Below are positions 1 through 6,416 of a DNA stretch of 18,026 bases, piece by piece. The notes beneath the pieces are model-generated. The model made no database searches, was not told the origin of the DNA, and was given only the letters and a program-made list of their open reading frames with translations. Each line of letters opens with the position of its first letter. The first letter of the stretch is position 1. A program made the position numbers and the translations under genes. Source of the DNA: JALZAQ01 sp038253885 (GTDB lineage Bacteria > Gemmatimonadota > Gemmatimonadetes > Gemmatimonadales > Gemmatimonadaceae); NCBI GenBank assembly GCA_038253885.1, contig JBBSGP010000049.1, positions 1-18,026 of the forward strand, read 5' to 3'.

Positions 1-201
1 ATGCGGTGCTGGTTCTTCGTCTGCTTCCGTCGTACTCTTCGCATGGGTGGTGTCCTCGGGAACGAGTGGAGATCCTTGGTCGGATTCACACTCTAGTACC
101 GTGGCACCACCTGAATTTCAACTAGCCCGGGGACTCACCCTTCTCAGGGACAGCGCCGAGGTTCATCTTTGCTCAATGTGAGCAACGGTGACGGTCACAC
201 C

Positions 202-233
202 AAAAAAAGCGCGACATCTTGTAATGTCGCGCT
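202..233 (-). terminator. Intrinsic terminator of the HD-GYP gene
   Basis: A perfect 10-bp stem (208-217 pairing with 224-233) encloses a 6-base loop. Read on the minus strand it is followed at once by a run of six to seven T residues (complement of A202-A208). It lies about 35 bases downstream of the HD-GYP stop codon, the expected position for a factor-independent terminator. On the plus strand no T run follows, so it acts in one direction only. Confidence 0.8.
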
Positions 234-267
234 GTGTCACGCCCATATATCTGCCCGTTTAGTCGTT

Positions 268-1614
268 TTAGGCAGGTCTGGCTAGCCGAGCATTTTGAAC
301 CAGTTGAACGGGGCGATCCACCCCAGGTGTGGTCTGCAAATCGACAGGTACGAAAAGAAGGTCGAACAATGGGCTCGCGAGAAGCCGGTCACAGATAGCA
401 GGATCGAACTGCATTCCTCGGCACCGAATAAACTCAGCTCTGACGTCCGATGCCCCCAGGGCCTTTCGGTACGGGCGATCCGTTGTCATTGCATCAGTGG
501 TGTCGGCAAAAATAATAATTCGTGACGCGAGTGGGATCGCATCCTTGGCAATACCATCAGGATAGCCCGTTCCATCCCAATTCTCATGATGGTGTCTCAA
601 AGGAGCGATGAGATCCTGGAGATGTGACACGGTTCTGACCAGCTCTGCGCTTTTGATCGGATGAGTCTTCATGACAGCCCATTCTTCCGCTGTCAGTTTG
701 TCGGGTTTTCTCAGTAGCGGCGCGAACTCCTCATGAATCTTCCCGACGTCATGGAGCAACGCGGCCACTCCAATACGTTCGACCTGTTTGGCGCTCAAAC
801 CGATCGCGCGCGCGATAATTTGAGAGTAGTGGGCCACTCTCCGCGAGTGACCGGACGTATAAGGATCCCGCGCTTCGATCGCCTTTACGGTCAATTCGAG
901 CAGTTCGTGATTGACCTGCTCCAACTGACGATTGGTCTTGTAAAGAACTCTCACTCCCAGCATCGGTAGCACTAACCCTGCTGCTGCTAGCGTGCCAAAT
1001 CGCGCAAACACCCATCCGAAGACAAAAATGATTGGGCTGGCGATGACGTCGAATCCGATCACGCTGAGCGTATTGCGCTTCCAAATTCGAAGAGCGCTTC
1101 GATTCTCGAGGGTGGCGATTGCGCCGCTCACAGCCACGGTGTTTACCGCGAAGAACACCGTGGTCATCAGTAGGAACGGAACTCCTCGTGAAGACGCACT
1201 TTGAAGAATCGATTCGATTCCGCTTACGGCAAGTGGCCTTCCTCCAGCGATCAGATAGCAACCAACGGCAAGCGCCAGGGATAGCGCCGTTTGACCCACG
1301 TTAAACGCGGCTTTGATCGCTGCCCGCCGCTTGACGATCTCGCTTATCCCGCTAGCGCAGGAAACGGCAACTACTACCTGCCAATTCGGAGCGATTAGCG
1401 CAGCGGCAAGGAAAGGTACGAAGGCGGCGGTGCCACCAGCACTGCCTTGTGGCAGATTGTGCACCAGAAACAATGCGACCAGGCCCAACATCGTAAGCGT
1501 GATGGCCGCCAGTACTTGAGCATGCTCTGTAGCTGGCGCGAGGCCGTACAGCGCCACCGTAGCTATCACGGCGGCGCCGCACACGCTCAGTACATATCCC
1601 TGGAATCGCGTCAT
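268..1614 (-). CDS. Membrane-anchored HD-GYP phosphodiesterase (probable c-di-GMP hydrolase)
   Basis: A 448-residue protein. The N-terminal half (about 5-222) has roughly six hydrophobic segments and looks like a membrane-embedded sensor; I do not recognise it as a named MASE-type domain. A short linker (about 223-240) leads to an HD-GYP domain (about 241-415). Visible metal and catalytic motifs are H256, HDVGK at 288-292, H318, the HHE stretch at 341-344 and DGTGYP at 347-352, then FADTTDAM and DRPYR at 369-383. HD-GYP enzymes hydrolyse cyclic di-GMP to pGpG or GMP, so a role in lowering c-di-GMP in response to a membrane signal is likely; the ligand is unknown. The ATG at 1614 is the first usable start after an in-frame TGA, yet no good Shine-Dalgarno precedes it. 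A 20-codon ORF with an excellent ribosome site ends 32 bases upstream, so translation may be coupled. The gene is monocistronic, with a terminator behind it. Its lower GC than the rest of the window hints at transfer. Family call is firm; activity is inferred. Confidence 0.9.
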   Translation of the reverse strand: MTRFQGYVLSVCGAAVIATVALYGLAPATEHAQVLAAITLTMLGLVALFLVHNLPQGSAGGTAAFVPFLAAALIAPNWQVVVAVSCASGISEIVKRRAAIKAAFNVGQTALSLALAVGCYLIAGGRPLAVSGIESILQSASSRGVPFLLMTTVFFAVNTVAVSGAIATLENRSALRIWKRNTLSVIGFDVIASPIIFVFGWVFARFGTLAAAGLVLPMLGVRVLYKTNRQLEQVNHELLELTVKAIEARDPYTSGHSRRVAHYSQIIARAIGLSAKQVERIGVAALLHDVGKIHEEFAPLLRKPDKLTAEEWAVMKTHPIKSAELVRTVSHLQDLIAPLRHHHENWDGTGYPDGIAKDAIPLASRIIIFADTTDAMTTDRPYRKALGASDVRAEFIRCRGMQFDPAICDRLLASPLFDLLFVPVDLQTTPGVDRPVQLVQNARLARPA

Positions 1615-1646
1615 AGAAGAAAAGGAAAACCCCCGTACCCCTTTAA

Positions 1647-1709
1647 CTAGTGCAAAATCTGATGTTCACCCATCGAAAAACATGCGAGCAATAGTTCCCA
1701 AATCCACAT
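1647..1709 (-). CDS. Possible 20-residue small ORF or leader peptide ahead of the HD-GYP gene
   Basis: An ATG at 1709 opens 20 codons (MWIWELLLACFSMGEHQILH) ending in TAG at 1647. It is preceded by GGGAGGTGA at 1724-1716 with a 6-base spacer, among the best ribosome-binding sites in the window, while the larger gene downstream has almost none. The peptide is hydrophobic at its start, with two Trp residues. It ends 32 bases before the HD-GYP start, so it could be a leader peptide that couples translation. It matches no family known to me. It could equally be a chance ORF behind an SD-like sequence; codon statistics are meaningless at this length. Confidence 0.35.
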   Translation of the reverse strand: MWIWELLLACFSMGEHQILH

Positions 1710-1760
1710 GTGGCGTCACCTCCCAGCAGGTAGTCGTATTCGACTTTCGTCGATACGCCC
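1710..1760 (-). promoter_or_regulatory. Possible structured RNA leader masking a Shine-Dalgarno
   Basis: Read on the minus strand, GGCGT (1759-1755) can pair with ACGCC (1716-1712), closing a three-way junction. Inside are a hairpin TCGAC-GAAA-GTCGA (1753-1740) with a GNRA tetraloop and a hairpin ACCT-(6-base loop)-AGGT (1731-1718). The 3' arms of the second hairpin and the closing stem contain the GGGAGGTGA ribosome site of the small ORF, so folding would hide it. An alternative extension of the GAAA hairpin (GTAT with ATAC) competes with the closing stem, as a switch would need. I tested it by eye against GEMM c-di-GMP, glycine, TPP and ZTP consensus features and found no convincing match. 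The structure is seen in sequence; the regulatory role is inferred. Confidence 0.35.
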
Positions 1761-1974
1761 TCAGGTTGGCTTCGCTCGTGAAACTTGGTCTGCCCGCTCG
1801 GCTTCGCTATTTGGGGAACGGGGGTCGTGTAATCAGTAAGGCTTCGGCTTAGAAGGTTGAGAGCTGGACAAGCAGAAAAACAACTCTACCAACACGCCCA
1901 CGTACGCTGGAGTATCGTCAACCCCGGGACGGTTCTTAAACACAAGTAATGACTGCCCTTGTTGTACCGGTCTC

Positions 1975-2745
1975 CTATCGCTCCAACCTGCCCATCCACC
2001 GGTTCGTCGCATCTAGCACCGCCAGCACGGCTGCAGTCTCCGAGCTATCCCGAATCTCGCAGCTGCCGGTCAAAAGAACCGAATCGCGACCCTCCCGGGC
2101 CGTCACCGCCGCGAACATGAACTCGCGGTCGAAAGCCTCGATCCGCTTGCAGCCCTCCATCACCAGCGCCGGGCCGGCGCCCTCCACTTCGCGGATCGCA
2201 AGCAACGCCGCTCGGGCGGCCAGCTCCGCGCGAGAGCGCTCCGATTCCACGCCCTCCGCCTCGCCCACGAACGACTCCGTACCCTTCTTCAGGGTCACGC
2301 GGCACATCACACCCTTGCTTCGCGACCTCCGCACCTCGACGTCCTCGAAGTAGAGCGCGCGCCGCCAATCCGCCTTGGTCACCACCACCGGGGCAGGCGG
2401 TGTCACGGGCACAGTCGCCACCGGGCCCGAACGACTGTCGGCTGTCCTCTGCGTGTCGCTCGTCATCGCCACCGAGATCTTCCGGTGGTCCACCTTGATC
2501 CCCAGCTGCGCGATCAGAGCACTCTCGACGTTGCGCACGGTCTGCTTTGCCGACACGTCGTGCGTCGTCAACAGATGAACCTCGCTGATCGCCCCGTGAT
2601 CGCTCGAGATGATGCGCGCCGCGACCACACCCGGCAGCGTCATGAGCAACGCTTCCGCATGCGTGGTCGGAAGGACGCTCCCAGCGATCGGCGACGACGC
2701 CGAGCTCTCGGAGGAGGCACTCTGAGCCTTGTACGGAACGGTCAC
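1975..2745 (-). CDS. Unrecognised two-domain protein
   Basis: A 256-residue soluble protein of unknown function. After a Ser/Ala-rich start, residues about 33-93 form a small domain containing LPGV, SEVHLL, AKQTVRNVESAL and VDHRKISVA. I have an impression of similar segments in uncharacterised proteins of other phyla but cannot name the family. A Pro/Val-rich linker (about 105-123) follows. A second alpha/beta domain (about 127-254) has alternating strands and an Ala-rich helix (RAELAARAALLAI, 171-183), then strands and another helix; by pattern it could be a small RNA-binding-like or ACT-like fold, which is only a guess. No catalytic motif, signal peptide or membrane segment is visible. The start used is GTG at 2745, with poor SD; ATG at 2643, at MTLPGV, is an alternative that drops the disordered leader. 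It stands alone, with a possible promoter near 2864-2892. Confidence 0.75.
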   Translation of the reverse strand: MTVPYKAQSASSESSASSPIAGSVLPTTHAEALLMTLPGVVAARIISSDHGAISEVHLLTTHDVSAKQTVRNVESALIAQLGIKVDHRKISVAMTSDTQRTADSRSGPVATVPVTPPAPVVVTKADWRRALYFEDVEVRRSRSKGVMCRVTLKKGTESFVGEAEGVESERSRAELAARAALLAIREVEGAGPALVMEGCKRIEAFDREFMFAAVTAREGRDSVLLTGSCEIRDSSETAAVLAVLDATNRWMGRLER

Positions 2746-2863
2746 GAACGACCCTAACGCTGAAGTGACTCGGTGCTACGCGTCGGAAAGGAGAGACGGG
2801 GCGGGAGATGCTGCGCAGCGAATTCACTCCGACAGCCCGGATTCCCAGGGGGTCGGAGGGCCC

Positions 2864-2892
2864 AATATTGCGCCCACTGGCGCCAAATGCAA
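2864..2892 (-). promoter_or_regulatory. Weak candidate promoter for the 1975-2745 gene
   Basis: On the minus strand, TTGCAT (2892-2887) and AATATT (2869-2864) are separated by exactly 17 bases. The match to sigma-70 consensus is only partial (3 of 6 and 4 of 6). The spacer contains TGGCGCCA, a perfect 8-base palindrome that could be an operator. The implied leader would be about 110 bases. Nothing else in the 288-base gap stands out. Confidence 0.22.
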
Positions 2893-3033
2893 GGCAAGTT
2901 GTTTCGAGCGAACAAATTAGCTGGATGAGAGAATTCGCCTTGTCGCGTGACCCGAATTCCGCACGATCGTCAGCCGCCGGAACCAGGGCATTCCGCGCTC
3001 ACTGGGCACCACAACCGCAGCCTTCGGCAGCAG

Positions 3034-4605
3034 TTACGGTGACACGCTCTCGTCGATGGGGTCGCTCGCCGGAAGGTGATAGTCACGCAGCTTCCGGTAC
3101 AACGTTCGCTCGCCGATTCCGAGCATCTCGGCCGCGCGCCGCCGGTTGCCACGGGTCTCGCGCAACGCCGCCTCGATCGCCGCCCGCTCGATCGCCGCCA
3201 TGCTCATGCCGGGCGTGATCGACACGACGTTCGGAGCCGGCTCGCGCTCACGCGGCTCGATGCCGCTCCGGAGCGCCGAGACGACCGGAGCGGGATGCAC
3301 CTCGCCGATCCAGTCGGCGCGCGGACCACCCCCCACACGCGAGTCGTCCACCCGGCGTCGCAGCTCCTCCACTTGGATCTTCAGCTCAACCAGGCTGCGC
3401 ACGATGAATTCGAGCTCCCGTCCAGCGCTCTGCTCCGCGCCGCGGGGCAATGCGACGTGCACGGGCAGGAACCGGCCCCCGCCCACACCCTCCCGGATCT
3501 CTCTCGGAATGTCCTCCGGAGTGATCTCGCGCCCCGGCGAGAGCACCACCATGCTCTCGATGAGATTCCGTAGCTCGCGCACGTTCCCCGGCCATGCGTA
3601 ACCGACCAGGATCTGCAGTGCCTCGGCAGAGATGCCGTGGAACGGTCGATCGTGCACCGAACCGAATTCCTGAACGAAACGACGCACCAGCAGCGGAATG
3701 TCCTCGCGCCGCTCCCTGAGGGGAGGCAGATAGATGTGGAGGACGTTCAACCGGTAATACAGATCCGGCCGGAATTCCCCGTTCTCCACATCGGCACGCA
3801 ACGGCCGGTTCGTGGCGGCCACGACACGCACGTCCACGTGAATCGGCTGAGCGCCTCCGACCCGCGTCACTTCCCGCTGCTCGAGCACCCGGAGCAGCTT
3901 CACCTGGGTGGAGTTCGGAGCCTCTCCTATCTCGTCGAGAAAGAGGGTGCCGCTGTTCGCCAGCTCGAAGCGCCCGAGCCGTCGCTCGGCGGCGCCGGTA
4001 AAGGATCCCTTCTCGTGGCCAAACAGCTCGCTCTCGAGAAGCGTCTCGGGCAACGCCCCGATGTTCACGGCGATGAAGGGCTTGTTTCGCCGCGGACTGA
4101 GATGGTGGATGGCGCGCGCGACGAGCTCCTTCCCGGTCCCGCTCTCGCCCTCGATCAACACAGTGCTGGACACGGGGGCCATCTGCTCGATCTTGACGAG
4201 CACCTCGCGGATCCCCTGGCTCTCCCCGATCAAGCCCGTGTCCTGCGACAACCGGCGCCGGTCCAGGATGCGCCGGATGCCCGCGAACACCTCGTCGAGG
4301 TCTACCGGCTTGGAGTAGATCTCCACGAATCCCAGCGCGCGGAGGCGGTCGTGGAGCGCCGGATCAGGGATGTCCGCCAGCCCCACCACGGCAGCTCCAT
4401 CCCAGAGCTGACGCTTCACCAGCTGCGTGTTGGCCGTGTCGACAAGACCACCCGTCATCACGATGACGTCGGGCCGCTCCCGCTCGATTGCGGCTCGGAT
4501 GTCATCGATTGGCGATACCAGAGAAGTCTGGTGCCCGGCCGCTTCCAGCATGGCGTTGAGCCGCACCGCTGGCTCCACATCGGTGAGCGTGAGCAGAACC
4601 TTCAT
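3034..4605 (-). CDS. Sigma-54-dependent activator with degenerate receiver domain (NtrC family)
   Basis: A 523-residue bacterial enhancer-binding protein. Residues 1-118 have the receiver fold, with the conserved Lys at K99 in YSKP, but the phosphoryl-acceptor position is T51 (PDVIVMT instead of PDVxxxD) and the usual Thr/Ser near 77 is Ala. The AAA+ domain (about 124-350) is intact: Walker A GESGTGKE 153-160, ESELFGHEKGSFTGA 191-205 with the sigma-54 contact loop as GSFTGA rather than GAFTGA, Walker B LFLDEIGE 221-228, ATNR 264-267, FRPDLYYRLN 278-287 and GYAWPGNVREL 335-345. A variable linker (about 375-465) includes a helical, charged stretch (400-421). A Fis-type helix-turn-helix lies at about 470-511. 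It should drive RNA polymerase-sigma-54 at -24/-12 promoters, with activity set by something other than aspartate phosphorylation. No kinase gene is nearby. Its ATG overlaps the mogA stop (ATGA), so the two are co-translated. Confidence 0.92.
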   Translation of the reverse strand: MKVLLTLTDVEPAVRLNAMLEAAGHQTSLVSPIDDIRAAIERERPDVIVMTGGLVDTANTQLVKRQLWDGAAVVGLADIPDPALHDRLRALGFVEIYSKPVDLDEVFAGIRRILDRRRLSQDTGLIGESQGIREVLVKIEQMAPVSSTVLIEGESGTGKELVARAIHHLSPRRNKPFIAVNIGALPETLLESELFGHEKGSFTGAAERRLGRFELANSGTLFLDEIGEAPNSTQVKLLRVLEQREVTRVGGAQPIHVDVRVVAATNRPLRADVENGEFRPDLYYRLNVLHIYLPPLRERREDIPLLVRRFVQEFGSVHDRPFHGISAEALQILVGYAWPGNVRELRNLIESMVVLSPGREITPEDIPREIREGVGGGRFLPVHVALPRGAEQSAGRELEFIVRSLVELKIQVEELRRRVDDSRVGGGPRADWIGEVHPAPVVSALRSGIEPREREPAPNVVSITPGMSMAAIERAAIEAALRETRGNRRRAAEMLGIGERTLYRKLRDYHLPASDPIDESVSP

Positions 4606-5105
4606 GCCGGAGACTGCTCGCTCGGCGCGTGGTCCGTGACCTCGCCCCGGATGATCTGTACCGCGTGCGCCAGGATGGAGTCCAACGCCGACAGCCCGTC
4701 ACGCACACCTCCCGTCGACCCGGGAAGATTCACGATCAGAGTACGAGACCGCACGCCGGCGAGTCCCCGTGAAAGCGCTGCCCGGGGAAAGCTCTGCAGA
4801 CACAGGAGCCTGATGCGCTCGGCAATCCCGGGGGCATCCCGCTCCAGCACGGCGCGTGTAGCCTCGGGGGTCACGTCGCGGGGCGCCAATCCCGTGCCCC
4901 CGGTCGTCAGCACGACGTCGGCCCGATCCTCGTCGCACCAGCGGCTGAGGAAAGACACGATGGCCGGCGTCTCATCCGGTACCAGCTCGCGCTCGCTCAC
5001 CAGATATCCGCGCTCGGCGCACCAGGCAGCAATCGCGTCGCCGGACCCGTCCGCGCGCTCTCCCCGAGCGCCGGCATCAGAGGTTGTGAGAATCGCGATG
5101 CGCAT
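4602..5105 (-). CDS. mogA: MogA/MoaB-family molybdopterin adenylyltransferase
   Basis: A 167-residue protein matching the MogA/MoaB fold over its full length. It shows the N-terminal strand ILTTSD with an SGDAI segment (3-25), the nucleotide/pterin-binding signature TTGGTGLAPRDVTPEAT (67-83) and NLPGST (126-131). The family adenylates molybdopterin before molybdenum insertion; some MoaB members have no proven role. Which subfamily this is cannot be settled by eye, so the symbol is provisional. No other cofactor gene is in the window. It begins 22 bases after gcvT and overlaps the sigma-54 activator by four bases, making it the middle gene of a three-gene operon. The ribosome site is weak, consistent with coupling to gcvT. 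Confidence 0.87.
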   Translation of the reverse strand: MRIAILTTSDAGARGERADGSGDAIAAWCAERGYLVSERELVPDETPAIVSFLSRWCDEDRADVVLTTGGTGLAPRDVTPEATRAVLERDAPGIAERIRLLCLQSFPRAALSRGLAGVRSRTLIVNLPGSTGGVRDGLSALDSILAHAVQIIRGEVTDHAPSEQSPA

Positions 5106-5127
5106 GAGAGTGGGTGCCGGCGCCCCG

Positions 5128-6249
5128 TTACTTGTGCGTTCCCTTCTTGTAGAAGGGCATCTTCACCACCGAGCCGGCGATCCTCTTTCCTCTGACATCG
5201 ATCTCGAGCGACTCGCCCTCCTTCGCGCCGGCGGCCGGCAGGTAACAGGTCCCGATCGGGATGCCCAAGCTCGGGCTCATGGTCCCGCTGCGGACGGTCC
5301 CCGCCGGGGTGCCTCGAAAGAGCACCGGATACCCCGGGCGAGGAAAGCTTCTCTCGGCGGTGGTGAAACCCACGAGCTTCCGCGGAATTCCAGCCTCCTT
5401 CTGCGCCAGCAACGCCGGACGCCCCGTGAAATCTCCTTTCTTGAGCTTGACCAGCCAACCGAGGTTGGCCTCGAGGGGCGTGACGGTATCGTCGATGTCA
5501 TTCCCGTAGAGCGCCATCCCCATCTCGAGGCGCAAGCTGTCGCGACAGCCGAGGCCCGCGGGAACGACCCCGCGATCCGCGGTGAGGGCGTTCCAGATGC
5601 GGTCGGCGTGCCGCGGATCGAAGTACAGCTCGAACCCATCTTCTCCGGTGTAGCCGGTACGCGAGACGATCACGTCCGGAGCGCCGGCGACGGTGCCTAC
5701 GGCAAAGTGGTAATAGGCTAGCCCCAAGAGATCCACGGCGGTGAGCGGCTGCAGAGTGGCCACGGCGCGAGGGCCCTGCAGCGCCAGCAACGCCACGTCA
5801 TCGCTCACATCCTCGAGCGTGCAGTCGAACCCGGCTTTCTGCCGGTCGATGAACTCGTAGTCCTTGGCCCGGTTCGACGCGTTGACGACCATCATGAGAT
5901 GATCGGCGAAGCGATAGACGAGGCAATCGTCCTCGATCGTGCCATGCTCATTGAGGATCGTCGAGTACTGCACCTGTCCGATCGCGAGCGCGGCGACGTC
6001 GTTGGACGTGACGCGGTTCACGAAGTTCACGCTGCCCGCCCCGCGAACGAAAAACTCTCCCATATGGCTGACGTCGAAGAGGCCGCAGCCCTCTCGGACG
6101 GCCCGGTGCTCGGCGGTGATCCCGGTGGGATACTGAACGGGCATCTCGTATCCCGCGAACGGCACCATCTTCGCGCCCAGACGAACGTGGATGTCGTGAA
6201 AGGGAGTGACCCTGAGCTTCTCTGCCGCTGCGGACTGGGGGGGGGCCAT
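5128..6249 (-). CDS. gcvT: Aminomethyltransferase (glycine cleavage system T protein)
   Basis: A 373-residue protein of normal T-protein length. It transfers the aminomethyl group from lipoylated H protein to tetrahydrofolate, giving 5,10-methylene-THF and ammonia. Recognisable segments are FAGYEMPVQYP (31-41), FDVSHMGEFFVRG (58-70), TSNDVAAL (81-88), the acidic EDDCLVYR (106-113), YTGEDGFELYF (200-210), CRDSLRLEMGMALYGNDID (235-253), GWLVKLKKGDFTGR (264-277) and the C-terminal RSGTMSPSLG (320-329). The reading frame runs upstream to 6363, but the extra 38 residues are unlike the family; the ATG at 6249 has GGTGAG about 6-8 bases ahead and matches the usual start. It heads the operon with mogA and the sigma-54 activator. 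gcvH and gcvP are absent here. It is divergent from the regulator at 6417, with a 167-base shared upstream region. Confidence 0.95.
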   Translation of the reverse strand: MAPPQSAAAEKLRVTPFHDIHVRLGAKMVPFAGYEMPVQYPTGITAEHRAVREGCGLFDVSHMGEFFVRGAGSVNFVNRVTSNDVAALAIGQVQYSTILNEHGTIEDDCLVYRFADHLMMVVNASNRAKDYEFIDRQKAGFDCTLEDVSDDVALLALQGPRAVATLQPLTAVDLLGLAYYHFAVGTVAGAPDVIVSRTGYTGEDGFELYFDPRHADRIWNALTADRGVVPAGLGCRDSLRLEMGMALYGNDIDDTVTPLEANLGWLVKLKKGDFTGRPALLAQKEAGIPRKLVGFTTAERSFPRPGYPVLFRGTPAGTVRSGTMSPSLGIPIGTCYLPAAGAKEGESLEIDVRGKRIAGSVVKMPFYKKGTHK

Positions 6250-6416
6250 CGAGGACTCACCGTCGAAGTGGAGTGCGAGAGCAGAATATGCCCGTGGAGC
6301 GAGACCGCTGCCAGATCGGTGCGCCATCAAACGGTCGCGCCGCCGGCCGCAACGTGACGGCATCCGGCTCTATCGCGTACCTTTCCAAGAACCGCTCACT
6401 TACATGGTGAGGTCAC
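6250..6416. promoter_or_regulatory. Divergent upstream region of gcvT and the AraC-type regulator
   Basis: These 167 bases separate two genes transcribed away from each other, so both promoters should lie here, and the regulator could act on its neighbour. I could not pick a confident -35/-10 pair on either strand. No glycine riboswitch fold is visible. The plus-strand gene has GGTGAGG at 6406-6412 as ribosome site. Confidence 0.4.

Larger units (their letters stand above)
1615..1974. other. 360-base intergenic stretch upstream of the HD-GYP gene
   Basis: No long coding region is present. On the minus strand it holds the 20-codon ORF and the structured element described separately, a perfect 10-base palindrome CCACATGTGG at 1704-1713 overlapping the small ORF's start, and a twice-used AGCGAAGCC motif just upstream of the structured element. 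Several A/T tracts occur. I could not pick a convincing -35/-10 pair. No clear intrinsic terminator follows the gene that ends at 1975; a weak ACAAG/CTTGT stem near 1945-1965 is not enough. Confidence 0.5.

Noticed and set aside
1..43. Possible start of a minus-strand gene running off the left edge (ATG at 43-41, GAGG upstream)
   Set aside because: Only 14 codons are visible, very Arg/Lys-rich, with a mediocre ribosome site. Not enough to support a gene.
1..96. Plus-strand ORF from the first base ending in TAG at 94-96
   Set aside because: 31 codons without recognisable features; may be the end of a truncated gene or chance.
1620..1860. Known riboswitch (GEMM c-di-GMP, ZTP, TPP, cobalamin) upstream of the HD-GYP gene
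   Set aside because: A GNRA hairpin and a GGGTCGTGT string (plus strand) drew attention, but the other conserved core positions of these classes are missing. Kept only as an unclassified structure.
3001..3033. Terminator after the sigma-54 activator
   Set aside because: A short imperfect GCAGCC/GGCAGC stem exists but no T run follows, so it was not annotated.
3637..5721. 694-codon open frame on the plus strand
   Set aside because: It lies opposite the sigma-54 activator, mogA and gcvT, and its translation is low-complexity and His/Arg/Leu-rich with no recognisable domain. Long antisense frames are expected in GC-rich coding DNA.
6250..6416. Glycine riboswitch ahead of gcvT
   Set aside because: No tandem aptamer pattern was seen, and the region is too short for a tandem glycine riboswitch plus promoter.
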